This document shows positions 26,895 through 35,266 of a stretch of DNA of 64,000 bases, one piece after another. The stretch lies in contig NZ_CP024307.1 in assembly GCF_002944405.1 (NCBI RefSeq), positions 2,190,501-2,254,500 of the forward strand. The letters run 5' to 3'. The number at the start of each line of letters is the position of its first letter. The first letter of the stretch is position 1. This DNA comes from Sinorhizobium fredii. GTDB lineage: Bacteria; Pseudomonadota; Alphaproteobacteria; Rhizobiales; Rhizobiaceae. The notes beneath the pieces are model-generated. The model did not search any database and was not told the DNA's origin. It saw only the letters and a program-made list of their open reading frames with translations. The translations under genes were made by a program, and so were the position numbers.

Positions 26895-27494
26895 ATGCCG
26901 CCCGTCAAGGTCGATCCCGACAAAGTGCATGAGTTCGAGGACCCCGCAGCCTTTTATGCGTGGCTCGGCGAGCACCACGACAAGCAGGACGAAGTCTGGA
27001 TCAAGGTCCACAAAGTTGGGTCGGGGCTCAAGTCGATCACGCCCAAGCAGGCCATAGACGTGGTGCTCTGCTGGGGCTGGATCGACGGGGTGCGCAAGGG
27101 GCTCGATGAGAAAAGCTTTCTCCAACGCTACACGCCACGTGGCAGGAAGAGCACCTGGAGCCAGATCAATGTCGATAATGTCGCGCGACTGATCAAGGAC
27201 GGCCGGATGACGGAGCACGGGCTTCGGCAGGTGGAGATGGCCAAGGCCGACGGCCGCTGGGACCGCGCCTATAAGAGCGGCAAGGACATGAAGATCCCCG
27301 ACGACCTCCAGGCCGCAATCGAAGCCGAACCCAAGGCCAACGAGATGCTTAGCAAGCTTAGCGAACAGAACCGCTTCGCGCTGGCCTTCCGCACCCACAA
27401 CATGAAAACCGAAGCCGGTCGAAAGAAGAAGATCGAGACCTTTGTCGAGATGCTGAAGCGCGGCGAGACGATCTATCCGCAGGGGAAGAAGTGA
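26895..27494 (+). CDS. YdeI/OmpD-associated family protein
   Basis: 199 aa. The N-terminal part (FEDPAAFYAWLGEHHDKQDEVWIKVHK..AIDVVLCWGWIDGVRKGLD) and C-terminal helical part (IPDDLQAAIEAEPKANEMLSKLSEQNRFALAFR) match the YdeI/OmdA family, linked in enterobacteria to peptide or bacteriocin tolerance but of unknown biochemistry. Start at 26895 follows GAGGAAAC. Stand-alone gene on the plus strand. Confidence 0.82.
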   Translation: MPPVKVDPDKVHEFEDPAAFYAWLGEHHDKQDEVWIKVHKVGSGLKSITPKQAIDVVLCWGWIDGVRKGLDEKSFLQRYTPRGRKSTWSQINVDNVARLIKDGRMTEHGLRQVEMAKADGRWDRAYKSGKDMKIPDDLQAAIEAEPKANEMLSKLSEQNRFALAFRTHNMKTEAGRKKKIETFVEMLKRGETIYPQGKK

Positions 27495-27518
27495 ACCGAT
27501 CGAGCCCGTGCTTATGCT

Positions 27519-27788
27519 TCATATGCTCACGGCTGGCCAGTACTTGTCGTCGGTAAAATCCGCCGGGATCGGATTGAGCTGTTCGAGTTTCTCGGCGACG
27601 AAATCGATCTGCATCTTCAGATAGCGGATGGAATGCGGCATCGGCGCACCCGTGGCCAGGCTGCGTACCCGCCATTGCTCGTAGCCCGACGCCCTTATGC
27701 GCCGCTCCGCCTCGCCGCGGATGCCTGCCGGCCCGGTTCCGGACCCAGTGTCGATCGCCTTGCCCCCTTCGATCACCCTGAATTTCAT
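27519..27788 (-). CDS. Small conserved hypothetical protein
   Basis: 89 aa soluble protein starting MKFRVIEGG, with an amphipathic helix YLKMQIDFVAEKLEQLNPIP near the C terminus. Ribosome site GGGAAGGCAGC precedes the ATG at 27788. It converges on the YdeI-like gene 24 bases away. No function recognised. Confidence 0.65.
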   Translation of the reverse strand: MKFRVIEGGKAIDTGSGTGPAGIRGEAERRIRASGYEQWRVRSLATGAPMPHSIRYLKMQIDFVAEKLEQLNPIPADFTDDKYWPAVSI

Positions 27789-27893
27789 GCTGCCTTCCCG
27801 ATTGCTCCCTTGCTTGAGATGTCGTGAGCTTGCCGCGGAAGGGCGACCGGCGCCACCCTTCCTTTGGTAGAAGCGATCTGAACTGATTCTAAA

Positions 27894-29324
27894 CTAAGCG
27901 GTCAATCCGCTGCCCCACGGTCCGTGGTGGCTGTCGGCGCCGTCGACGCGGTCGAAACCGTGAGCGCCGAAGAAGTCGCGCTGCGCCTGGATGACGTTCG
28001 CCGTGCCGCGGCCGCGGCGGTAGCTGTCGAAATAGCCGAGCGCCGAGGCGAGCGCCGGCACCGGCAGGCCGCCGAGCACCGCCGCGGAAACGACCCGGCG
28101 GAGCGCCCCGTCGGTTTCCTTGACCATCGCCGCGAAGGCGGGCGTGACGATCAGGTTGGCCGCATCCGGCGCCTTGGTGAAGGCGGTGGTGATCTCGTCG
28201 AGGAATTGCGAGCGGATGATGCAGCCGGCCCGCCAGATCCGGGCGATCGTCGGCATCGGGAGGTTCCAGTCGAACTCCTTCGAGGCGGCCGACATCACCG
28301 CGAAGCCCTGCGCATAGGCGCCGATCTTGCCGGCGAGCAGCGCGCTTTCGAGGTCCTTGATGAAGGCTTGCTTGTCCGTCACCTTGAACTCGCCGACCGG
28401 CGGCAGCCCGAGGATCTTTTCGGCTGCGTCACGCTCCTCCTTCGCGGAGGAGATGCTGCGGGCGGCGACGGCCGCCTCGATGGCGGTCGCCGGCACGCCC
28501 ATGTTCTGCGCCTCGATCACCGACCATTTGCCGGTGCCCTTCTGTCCGGCCTTATCGAGGATCAGGTCGACCATGGGCTTGCCGGTCAAAGGATCGGCGG
28601 CCTTCAAAACCTTTTCGGTGATTTCGATCAGGTAAGAATTGAGCCGGCCCTTGTTCCAGGCACCGAAGACCTCGCCGATCTCCTGCGCCGTCATCTTCAG
28701 TCCGTCGCGCAGGATGCCGTAGATCTCGGCGATCATCTGCATGTCGGCATATTCGATGCCGTTATGGATCGTCTTGACAAAGTGGCCGGCGCCGTTTTCG
28801 CCGAGCCAAGCGACGCAGGGATCATTGTCGTATTTCGCGGCGACCGAGGTCAGCACCTTCTCGACGCGGCGATAGGATTCCTCCGTACCGCCGACCATGA
28901 TCGACGGTCCATGGCGCGCCCCCTCCTCGCCGCCGGAAACTCCCATGCCGATGAAGGTGAGGCCGCTATCCTTCAACGCATCGAAGCGGCGCATCGTGTC
29001 GCGGAAATTGGCGTTACCCGCGTCGATCATGATGTCGCCGTTGTCGAGATGGGGCTTCAGCGCCTGCATCTGCTGGTCGACGGGGTCGCCGGCCTTGATC
29101 ATGATAATGATCGGGCGCGGCGGACGGATAGCGGCGACGAATTCCTGAATCGTTTCGCAGGGAACGATCTGTTCCTTGAGCGCGCCCGCCTCCGCGTAGA
29201 ATTTCCGCGTCGCGTCAACCGAACGGTTGAAAACGGCGATCTTGTTGCCTTTTTCCGCGATATTGAGTGCCAGGTTCGATCCCATGACGCCGAGACCGAT
29301 GAGGCCGATTTCCGCCTGTGACAC
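27894..29324 (-). CDS. gnd: 6-phosphogluconate dehydrogenase (decarboxylating)
   Basis: 476 aa, the usual length. It oxidises and decarboxylates 6-phosphogluconate to ribulose 5-phosphate, making NADPH in the oxidative pentose phosphate pathway. The Rossmann motif GLIGLGVMGSNLALNIAEKG is N-terminal; GNANFRDT, GMGVSGGEEGARHGPSIMVGG and the catalytic KTIHNGIEYADMQ (Lys/His/Asn) follow, with LDKAGQKGTGKW typical of the family. GTG at 29324 is chosen because GGAGGGA precedes it and it gives the standard N terminus; an upstream ATG in frame lacks a good site. Confidence 0.96.
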   Translation of the reverse strand: MSQAEIGLIGLGVMGSNLALNIAEKGNKIAVFNRSVDATRKFYAEAGALKEQIVPCETIQEFVAAIRPPRPIIIMIKAGDPVDQQMQALKPHLDNGDIMIDAGNANFRDTMRRFDALKDSGLTFIGMGVSGGEEGARHGPSIMVGGTEESYRRVEKVLTSVAAKYDNDPCVAWLGENGAGHFVKTIHNGIEYADMQMIAEIYGILRDGLKMTAQEIGEVFGAWNKGRLNSYLIEITEKVLKAADPLTGKPMVDLILDKAGQKGTGKWSVIEAQNMGVPATAIEAAVAARSISSAKEERDAAEKILGLPPVGEFKVTDKQAFIKDLESALLAGKIGAYAQGFAVMSAASKEFDWNLPMPTIARIWRAGCIIRSQFLDEITTAFTKAPDAANLIVTPAFAAMVKETDGALRRVVSAAVLGGLPVPALASALGYFDSYRRGRGTANVIQAQRDFFGAHGFDRVDGADSHHGPWGSGLTA

Positions 29325-29723
29325 GTGCTTCCCTCCATTGGGCAGGAGAGCCATGCACGGGCCGCGAAGTCGCGTCGGTGCCGGCTCCTTCGAATTGAAC
29401 TGCGCACGTCCCGGTGGCCCGCGAAGGGGGTGCCGGCAACATGCGGCGGAGGAGGCTGTTTTGGCACTCAAATCGATTTACGACAAGCCATTCCTGAGAA
29501 AATCACTGCTTCTCCGGCTTGCCGTCGCCGTCGTCGAGCACGCGCCGTCCAGCGGAATGCAGCGAGGCTGAGACCGACCCAGATCCTTGATCTGCGTCAA
29601 GTTCTGGAGTCGAATGCGCGCGGTGCGTCGCCCCCGGCAACAATCAGCTCCTTTCGGCCCACTTCCGGCTGTAAGATGGCTGCCGTGTCGCCGTAGTAGC
29701 GCCGACATCGAGGAGAGCCGGGC
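29325..29723. other. Intergenic region between gnd and the AraC-type gene
   Basis: 399 bases with divergent promoters. The only clear motif is the FNR/FixK-type box at 29587–29600. No gene is convincing here; open frames that cross it on the minus strand are shadows of the AraC-type gene. Confidence 0.5.
29587..29600. promoter_or_regulatory. FixK/FnrN-type box
   Basis: TTGAT-CTGC-GTCAA matches the anaerobox consensus TTGAY-N4-RTCAA. It lies 124 bases upstream of the AraC-type ATG. Control by a low-oxygen regulator is inferred from the motif only. Confidence 0.55.
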
Positions 29724-30530
29724 ATGCCGAACATCACACCGCCCCGACTTGCGCAAAGCACGGGCATTTACCGGGAGCGGCCCGCCGCCGGCGCGCTTGC
29801 TGCCTATTTCAAATGCCTGTGGCTGCATCGACTCCCCGACGGCGAAGCGCCAAGCATGGCCGTCGTACCGGACGGCTGCGCCGACGTCATCTGGACGTCC
29901 GGCGGCCCGGCAATCGTTGGACCCGACCGTGTCGCCGCCTTCCCCAAGCTCGCCGCAGGCGAAACCATCTTCGGTGCCCGGTTCAGAATTGGTGCAGCGG
30001 CCGCCTGGCTGCGCACGCCGTTGAGCGGGTTGACCGGCCGGACGGTCCCACTCGATCTCCTTTGGGGGCGAGCGGCCAACGAAATGGACGAGCGGATGGC
30101 GCTGGCACGGGACGCCACCGAGCGGCTCGCGATATTGGCAGGCGCATTTAAAGGCCGCCTCTCGACCGCGCACCCCCCGCCACCGAACATCGCTTCGTTG
30201 GTGAAGCATCTCCACGAGGCTCGCCCAGCCGCGGCCGATCCCATCCGAAACCTGGCGCGAACAACCGGCTCTAGCGAGCGAAGTCTCCGCCGTCTCTGCC
30301 TCGAGCATTTCGGCTATGGTGCCAAGACCCTAGATCGCGTGCTGCGCCTGCAGCGCTTCCTGGCTGCCGGCCGCGGCCGGCCGCAGGACAAATTGGCGGC
30401 CCTCGCCGCCGATGCCGGCTATGCCGACCAGGCACACCTTACCCGGGAAACGAGGGAGCTCACCTCGCTGACGCCCGGCGAAATCCTGCGGCAATTCGCT
30501 CCAGACCCATCAGAGAAATCGAAGGGGTGA
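29724..30530 (+). CDS. AraC-family transcriptional regulator
   Basis: 268 aa. The N-terminal sensor part (about 10–140; YRERPAAGALAAYFKCLWLHRLP, VPDGCADVIWTSGG, GARFRIGAAAAWL) matches the DUF6597-type AraC subgroup. The C-terminal DNA-binding part has two helix-turn-helix units: LARTTGSSERSLRRLCLEHFGYGAKTLDRVLRLQRFL and AADAGYADQAHLTRETRELTSLTPGE. It probably controls the SRPBCC and VOC genes directly downstream on the same strand. Confidence 0.88.
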   Translation: MPNITPPRLAQSTGIYRERPAAGALAAYFKCLWLHRLPDGEAPSMAVVPDGCADVIWTSGGPAIVGPDRVAAFPKLAAGETIFGARFRIGAAAAWLRTPLSGLTGRTVPLDLLWGRAANEMDERMALARDATERLAILAGAFKGRLSTAHPPPPNIASLVKHLHEARPAAADPIRNLARTTGSSERSLRRLCLEHFGYGAKTLDRVLRLQRFLAAGRGRPQDKLAALAADAGYADQAHLTRETRELTSLTPGEILRQFAPDPSEKSKG

Positions 30531-30608
30531 TTTCAGCAGCACGATTGGCCGTTTCGTTCAAGACCATTGCACAACGAGGTGCTATCCGAACTCAAAACGG
30601 AGACGCGC

Positions 30609-31040
30609 ATGACCACGATGGCCGCCAGAATTATCCACGTCTCGATCGAGCGAGACTGGCGCGATGTCTACGCCTTCATGGCCGATCACCAAAAGATGCC
30701 GCTTTGGGCCTCCGGGCTCTCGACGGGGCTTGCGCGTGACGGCGACGAATGGATCGCGCCGGGCCCGCTCGGCAATGCCCGTGTTCGTTTCCCTCCCGCC
30801 AATGAGTTCGGCGTCGTGGACCATTTGGTGAAGCTCGAGAACGGCGCGAAGATCCACAACGCGCTCCGGGTGGTGCCGAATGGCGACGGCGCGGAAGTGA
30901 TGTTCACCCTGCTGAGACAGTTCGACATGAGTGACGAACAATTAGCGGCGGATGCCGCCTGCGTTCAAAAGGATCTCGACACCTTGAAGACCATTCTGGA
31001 AGAATCAAAAGACGGCAAAGGACATCGCCATGACCGGTAG
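30609..31040 (+). CDS. SRPBCC-fold protein (polyketide cyclase/dehydrase-like)
   Basis: 143 aa predicted START-like ligand-binding fold: RIIHVSIERDWRDVYAFMADHQKMPLWASGLS at the N terminus and EVMFTLLRQFDMSDEQLAADAACVQKDLDTLKTILE as the long C-terminal helix. ATG at 30609 follows ACGGAGACG. The stop overlaps the next gene by 11 bases, so the two are coupled. Ligand unknown. Confidence 0.78.
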   Translation: MTTMAARIIHVSIERDWRDVYAFMADHQKMPLWASGLSTGLARDGDEWIAPGPLGNARVRFPPANEFGVVDHLVKLENGAKIHNALRVVPNGDGAEVMFTLLRQFDMSDEQLAADAACVQKDLDTLKTILEESKDGKGHRHDR

Positions 31041-31377
31041 CGACCGACGGATCGACTATATCGAATTCAACGTGGCGGACATCGCGGCGAGCAAGGCCTT
31101 CTACGGCAGCGCGTTCGGCTGGACCTTTACCGATTACGGTCCGGAATATTGCGAGTTCGCCGACGGCCGGCTGACCGGCGGCTTCACGACGCTCGGTCCG
31201 GTCCGCAGCGGAGGGCCGCTCGTCATCATCTATGCCGATGAGCTGGAAGGCGCGCTCGCCCGCGTCGAGGGCGCCGGCGGCAGGATCGTCAAACCGATCT
31301 TCACCTTCCCCGGCGGCAGGCGCTTTCACTTTGCCGATCCGGACGGTTACGAGCTGGCGGTCTGGTCCAAGCAATAG
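31030..31377 (+). CDS. VOC-family (glyoxalase/bleomycin resistance) protein
   Basis: 115 aa single VOC domain: IDYIEFNVADIAASKAFYGSAFGWTFTDYGPEYCEF, a middle strand FTTLGPV, and FHFADPDGYELAVWSKQ at the C terminus with a possible Glu metal ligand. Overlaps the SRPBCC gene, so probably one functional unit with it. Substrate unknown. Confidence 0.82.
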   Translation: MTGSDRRIDYIEFNVADIAASKAFYGSAFGWTFTDYGPEYCEFADGRLTGGFTTLGPVRSGGPLVIIYADELEGALARVEGAGGRIVKPIFTFPGGRRFHFADPDGYELAVWSKQ

Positions 31378-31420
31378 CGGCAGTTCGAAATGTTCGACGG
31401 GCGGAGTGGACGGCGAAGGG

Positions 31421-31507
31421 CTATTCGCCGAAGCGGATGAAAAGCGCGCTGACGAGGCCGAAGACGACGATGCACTGGAGGATGAACATGGGCCATTCCT
31501 GTGACAT
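31421..31507 (-). CDS. Putative small single-pass membrane protein (28 aa)
   Basis: 28 codons: a short N terminus (MSQEWP), one hydrophobic helix MFILQCIVVFGLVSALFI, and a charged end RFGE. GGGAGGAGAAGCGG precedes the ATG at 31507, an unusually good ribosome site for a random frame. It lies in the gap between the VOC gene and the fixP-like fragment and is too short for normal gene calling. Expression is not shown. Confidence 0.5.
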   Translation of the reverse strand: MSQEWPMFILQCIVVFGLVSALFIRFGE

Positions 31508-31708
31508 CCGCTTCTCCTCCCGCGTGACCACCGCCACAATGGATAGCTGTAAGGAGCGGCGCCGCGGCACAGGCCCCTCGCGGCAACTGCCAATTTCCAT
31601 GGGCATCCCGCCGCCGGCAAAGTTTAGCATCTCCTGTTGAACTGCGCACGAAAAGCCGCGCGCCCAGAAGGACGCGCGGCTCGCAGCGCGCTTTCTCGGG
31701 TTGCTTTG

Positions 31709-31915
31709 CTACTCGCCGCCGCCGAGGGAGTGGACGAAGACCGCGAGTTGCTTGACTGTCGTATCGCCCATGCGAGGCAGCCAGGCTGGCATGACGCCAT
31801 GCTTCGGTGCCTTCATCCGGTTGACGATCGCCCGCTCGCCCTCCCCGTTCAACCAGATCGCGTCCGCCAGATTGGGTGCCCCCATCTCGCGATTGCCCTT
31901 CGCCGGCGCGCAGCC
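31709..31915 (-). pseudogene. 3' fragment of a fixP/ccoP-like cbb3 oxidase gene
   Basis: The last 69 codons resemble the C-terminal cytochrome c domain of FixP: AKGNREMGAPNLADAIWL, KAPKHGVMPAWLPR and TVKQLAVFVHSLGGG, ending at a normal stop. The haem-binding CxxCH expected just before AKGNREMG is absent; only GCAP remains, as if a short in-frame deletion removed it. No membrane anchor or first haem domain lies upstream, where lpxXL ends 50 bases away. A functional mini-protein is unlikely because the haem site is gone. Confidence 0.72.
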
Positions 31916-31964
31916 TGGCGGCTCGGAACCGCGGAGAACGCCCCGCAAATCGAATGAGATTGCT

Positions 31965-32903
31965 TCAGAGACTGCGCTTGATACGCCACCGGTCGTGATA
32001 CCAGAGCCACTGGCCCGGATATTCGCGAACCCAGCTCTCGACCTTGTCGTTCAGCATCTGCGCCGTCGCCGTGACATCGACGCTGCCATCGGCCCTGCGC
32101 GGAATTTCGACGGCCGGCTCGAGTTCCAGCCGGAATCGGCCGCCGGGGAGGCGGATGCAACGGGCCGGATAGACCTCGCAATTGAACTGGCGAACAAGTT
32201 TCGCGAGCAGCGGATTGGTCTGGACGTCCTGGCCGAAGAACTTCGTCTTCAGGCCCTTGCGGAATTTCTGGTCGACCAGCACGCCGACGCCGCCGCCGCG
32301 TTCGAGCTGGCGGGCGAGCGCAAAGGAGGAGCCCGCATGGGAGGGCACGAGATTGCCCATCCGCTCCTGGCGGAACTGGAAGACCTTGTCGGCCATGTAA
32401 GGATTGTTCGGCGGCCGGAAGAGAACGGTGACGTCCAGCCCGAAGGCGGAGCCCGCCACAGGCAGCATCTCAAAATTGCCGCTATGCGCCGTGAAGACGA
32501 TGAAGGGCCGCGGATTGTCTCGCAGCTCCAGGAAGAGCGGAATGCCCGAGACCTCCACCCTGCCCGGCTCGGCGCGGTGCGGATCGAAGTCGAAGAGCCG
32601 GTCGAGGAAGACATATTCGGCCGCGAGCCGGCCCATATTGCCCCAGCTTTCGAGCGCGGTCTCCTTTATCCAGGCGTCGCTCTTCTCAGGATAGGCATTG
32701 CGCAGATTGGTAAGCGTCAGCTTATGGCGGCGGGTCTTCGGACCGATCCAGCGCGCGACGCGATCCATGAAATTGATCGCCGCATCCGCCGGAAAGAGCT
32801 TCAAAACATTGAGAAGCAGGAAGACGAGCTGTGCGATCAGCCATTGCCGGAAGCGATCGGCAGCGAGCACCAGCCGTGTGATCAGCATCCGCACCGGGAT
32901 CAA
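31965..32903 (-). CDS. lpxXL: Lipid A very-long-chain (C28) acyltransferase
   Basis: 312 aa LpxL/HtrB-family inner-membrane acyltransferase. A hydrophobic segment (about 22–37) anchors the N terminus. The catalytic HX4E motif is His140–Glu145 in FTAHSGNFE; FRPPNNPYMAD and GVGVLVDQKFRKG are further family blocks. It is the last gene of the acpXL cluster, where the family member transfers 27-hydroxyoctacosanoate from AcpXL to lipid A. Its ATG overlaps the adh-like stop by 4 bases (ATGA). Confidence 0.92.
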   Translation of the reverse strand: MIPVRMLITRLVLAADRFRQWLIAQLVFLLLNVLKLFPADAAINFMDRVARWIGPKTRRHKLTLTNLRNAYPEKSDAWIKETALESWGNMGRLAAEYVFLDRLFDFDPHRAEPGRVEVSGIPLFLELRDNPRPFIVFTAHSGNFEMLPVAGSAFGLDVTVLFRPPNNPYMADKVFQFRQERMGNLVPSHAGSSFALARQLERGGGVGVLVDQKFRKGLKTKFFGQDVQTNPLLAKLVRQFNCEVYPARCIRLPGGRFRLELEPAVEIPRRADGSVDVTATAQMLNDKVESWVREYPGQWLWYHDRWRIKRSL

Positions 32904-33928
32904 TCCATCCGCAGAATAATCTTGCCGAAGATCTGCCGAGACTCCATCCGCTCGAGCGCACGATCGATGTCGGCGAGGCCGACTTCGGTATCGATCACCG
33001 GATGAACGAGGCCGCGCGCCATCTTCTGCATGGCGTTCGCCATGTTTTCCATGCGGCAGCCAAAGGAGCCGAGCAGCTTCAACTGCTGCTGGAAGAGCAT
33101 CATCAGATTCATGTCGGTCGAGACGCCCGAGGTCGAGCCGCAGGTGACGAGCCGGCCGCCGCGCTTCATCGACAGCATCGAGCCCGCCCAGGTGTCCTTG
33201 CCGACATGCTCAAAGACGACATCGACTCCCTTCTTCTTGGTGAGCTTGCGTACCACGCCCTCGAAACGGTCGGTGCGATAGTTGATGACGTGGTCGGCGC
33301 CGAGCGCCCTCGCCTTCTCGATCTTGTCGTCGGAACCGACCGTGGTAATGACCGTGCAGCCGATCTTCTTGGCGAGCTGGATCGCCGCCGAGCCGATGCC
33401 GGAGCCGCCGGCATGGACAAGGATCGTTTCGCCCGGCTCGAGCTTGGCATTATCGAACAGCATGTGCTCGACCGTACCGAAGGTGACCGGCGCCAGTGCC
33501 GCACCGACCGCGTCGACACCGGGCGGCGCCGGGACCAGCAGGCGAGCCGGCAGATTGATCTTCTCCTGGGCGAAGCCGTCGAGATGGAAACCGTGCACGC
33601 CGCCGACATGCTCGCACAGATTGTCGCGCCCTTCCTTGCAGGGGCGGCAGAGGCCGCAGGTGCGCGCACCGTAGATCGAAACGAGCTGGCCCGGCAGGAC
33701 ATTTGCCACACCCGGTCCGATGCTCTCGACAGCGCCGGACGCTTCCGCGCCGATGACCAGCGGCATCTTGCGCTTGGCAAAGGCCATGCCGCGCCAGCCC
33801 CAGACGTCGATATGGTTGAGCGCGACGGCCTTGACCCGCAGCGTCACCTCGCCCGGACCGGGCGTCTCCGGTTCCGGCAGGTCGGTAATTTCGAGCTTGC
33901 GGTCATCGAGCAGTTGCAGGGCGCGCAT
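32900..33928 (-). CDS. adh2XL: Zinc-type alcohol dehydrogenase of the VLCFA cluster
   Basis: 342 aa medium-chain dehydrogenase/reductase. The structural-zinc Cys cluster is RTCGLCRPCKEGRDNLC, the catalytic-domain motif GAEASGAVESIGPGV is clear, and the NAD(P) site is HAGGSGIGSAAIQLAKKIGC. Placed between the ketosynthase and lpxXL genes, it probably acts as the reductase step (enoyl or keto) in assembling the C28 chain on AcpXL; that role is inferred from the cluster. The name follows the equivalent Rhizobium gene. Confidence 0.87.
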   Translation of the reverse strand: MRALQLLDDRKLEITDLPEPETPGPGEVTLRVKAVALNHIDVWGWRGMAFAKRKMPLVIGAEASGAVESIGPGVANVLPGQLVSIYGARTCGLCRPCKEGRDNLCEHVGGVHGFHLDGFAQEKINLPARLLVPAPPGVDAVGAALAPVTFGTVEHMLFDNAKLEPGETILVHAGGSGIGSAAIQLAKKIGCTVITTVGSDDKIEKARALGADHVINYRTDRFEGVVRKLTKKKGVDVVFEHVGKDTWAGSMLSMKRGGRLVTCGSTSGVSTDMNLMMLFQQQLKLLGSFGCRMENMANAMQKMARGLVHPVIDTEVGLADIDRALERMESRQIFGKIILRMD

Positions 33929-33971
33929 GGTCTTTCCTTTGCGGAAGGCAGGTATTCGATCGTCGAGCGGC

Positions 33972-35255
33972 TTAGGCCGGCTCGGCGGTCATGACAAGGC
34001 TGGCATTCTGGCCGCCGAAACCGAAGGAATTCGACAGGACCGCGGTGACCTGCTGGCTGCGCTTCGCGTTCGGCACGACGTCGAGAACGATCGCCGGGTC
34101 CGGGTTCTGGTAGTTGATGGTCGGCGGCAGCGTGCCGGTGAGCATCGTCTGGATCGAGAAAACCGCCTCGACCGCACCGGCGGCGGTCAGCGTGTGGCCG
34201 ATCATCGACTTGTTGGACGAAACCGGTATCGACGGCAGGCGCTCACCGAAGACGGCCGACATCGACAGATATTCCATCTTGTCGTTCTCCGGCGTCGAGG
34301 TGCCGTGGGCATTGATGTAGCCGATGCCGGTTTCATCGATGCCGGCATCCGCAAGCGCCGCGCGGATCGTCGCAATCGCCGGCCCACCATCGGGCGAGGA
34401 GCGCGTGCGGTGGAAGAGATCCGCCTTTTCGCCGCAGCCCTTGAGAATGCCGTAGATGCGGGCGCCGCGGGCGAGTGCCGCTTCGAGCGATTCCAGCACC
34501 AGGGTGGCCGCGCCTTCGGCGATGACGAAGCCGTCTCGATCCTTGGTGAAGGGTTTCGAGGCCTTTTCCGGCGGATCATTCTGGGTCGAGAGCGCCGAAA
34601 GCAGCGAGAAGCGGATCAGCGCCTCGGCGCTAACCGAACCGTCGGTCGCAACCGTCAGCGCCCGGTCGGTACGGCCCTGGCGGATCGCCTCGACGCCAAG
34701 CTGGATCGCGGTGGCGCCCGAGGCACAAGCCGTCGACAACGTGACCGGCAGGCCGCGCGTCCCGAAACGATCGGCAAGCCGCTCGGAAATCGACCCGAAG
34801 AGCACGGCCTCGTGGAAGACCGGATCGGCCTTCTGGCGCATCGCGGCGAGGAAGCGGTTATAGGCGTCGCCCGGCCGTTCCGAGGCCGGCGCCCGGTCCG
34901 CGAGCTCGAAGCGCGCGTTCCACTCCGGTTCGATCGGCGGCGCTGCGAGGAAGAGCGGGCCGTTGAAATCGCCGGAAAGACCGGCCTGCGCGAGCGCTTC
35001 CAAGGTCGTCTCGCGCGCCATCGCATAGGAGCGTTCGACGGCGTTGTCGGCCGGAATTTCGATGAAATCGACCGTGCCGCTGATGCGGGTTGAAAGGCCC
35101 TCCGTCGGGAAGCGGGTAATCTTGTGAATGCCGGAAACGCCGCCGCTGAGCGCCGCCCAGTTGTCCTCCAGCCCTTGGCCGAGCGAGGTGATGACGCCCA
35201 TGCCGGTAATGGCGACGATCGGGCGGCCGAGGTGATCGGTGTAAGCCTTGCTCAT
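33972..35255 (-). CDS. fabF1XL: Beta-ketoacyl-ACP synthase FabF1XL (catalytic)
   Basis: 427 aa thiolase-fold ketosynthase. The full Cys-His-His set is present: Cys177 in STACASG, His317 in NAHGTSTPEN and His354 in KSMIGHTLTAAGA. C-terminal NSFGFGGQNASL is typical of FabF. It should condense malonyl units onto the acyl chain carried by AcpXL. It lies 11 bases downstream of a second, degenerate ketosynthase, which suggests a heterodimer. Confidence 0.93.
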   Translation of the reverse strand: MSKAYTDHLGRPIVAITGMGVITSLGQGLEDNWAALSGGVSGIHKITRFPTEGLSTRISGTVDFIEIPADNAVERSYAMARETTLEALAQAGLSGDFNGPLFLAAPPIEPEWNARFELADRAPASERPGDAYNRFLAAMRQKADPVFHEAVLFGSISERLADRFGTRGLPVTLSTACASGATAIQLGVEAIRQGRTDRALTVATDGSVSAEALIRFSLLSALSTQNDPPEKASKPFTKDRDGFVIAEGAATLVLESLEAALARGARIYGILKGCGEKADLFHRTRSSPDGGPAIATIRAALADAGIDETGIGYINAHGTSTPENDKMEYLSMSAVFGERLPSIPVSSNKSMIGHTLTAAGAVEAVFSIQTMLTGTLPPTINYQNPDPAIVLDVVPNAKRSQQVTAVLSNSFGFGGQNASLVMTAEPA

Positions 35256-35266
35256 GCTTGAGCTCC

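Noticed and set aside
27924..29321. 465-codon plus-strand frame opposite gnd
   Set aside because: Antisense shadow of 6-phosphogluconate dehydrogenase, which is of standard length with intact motifs.
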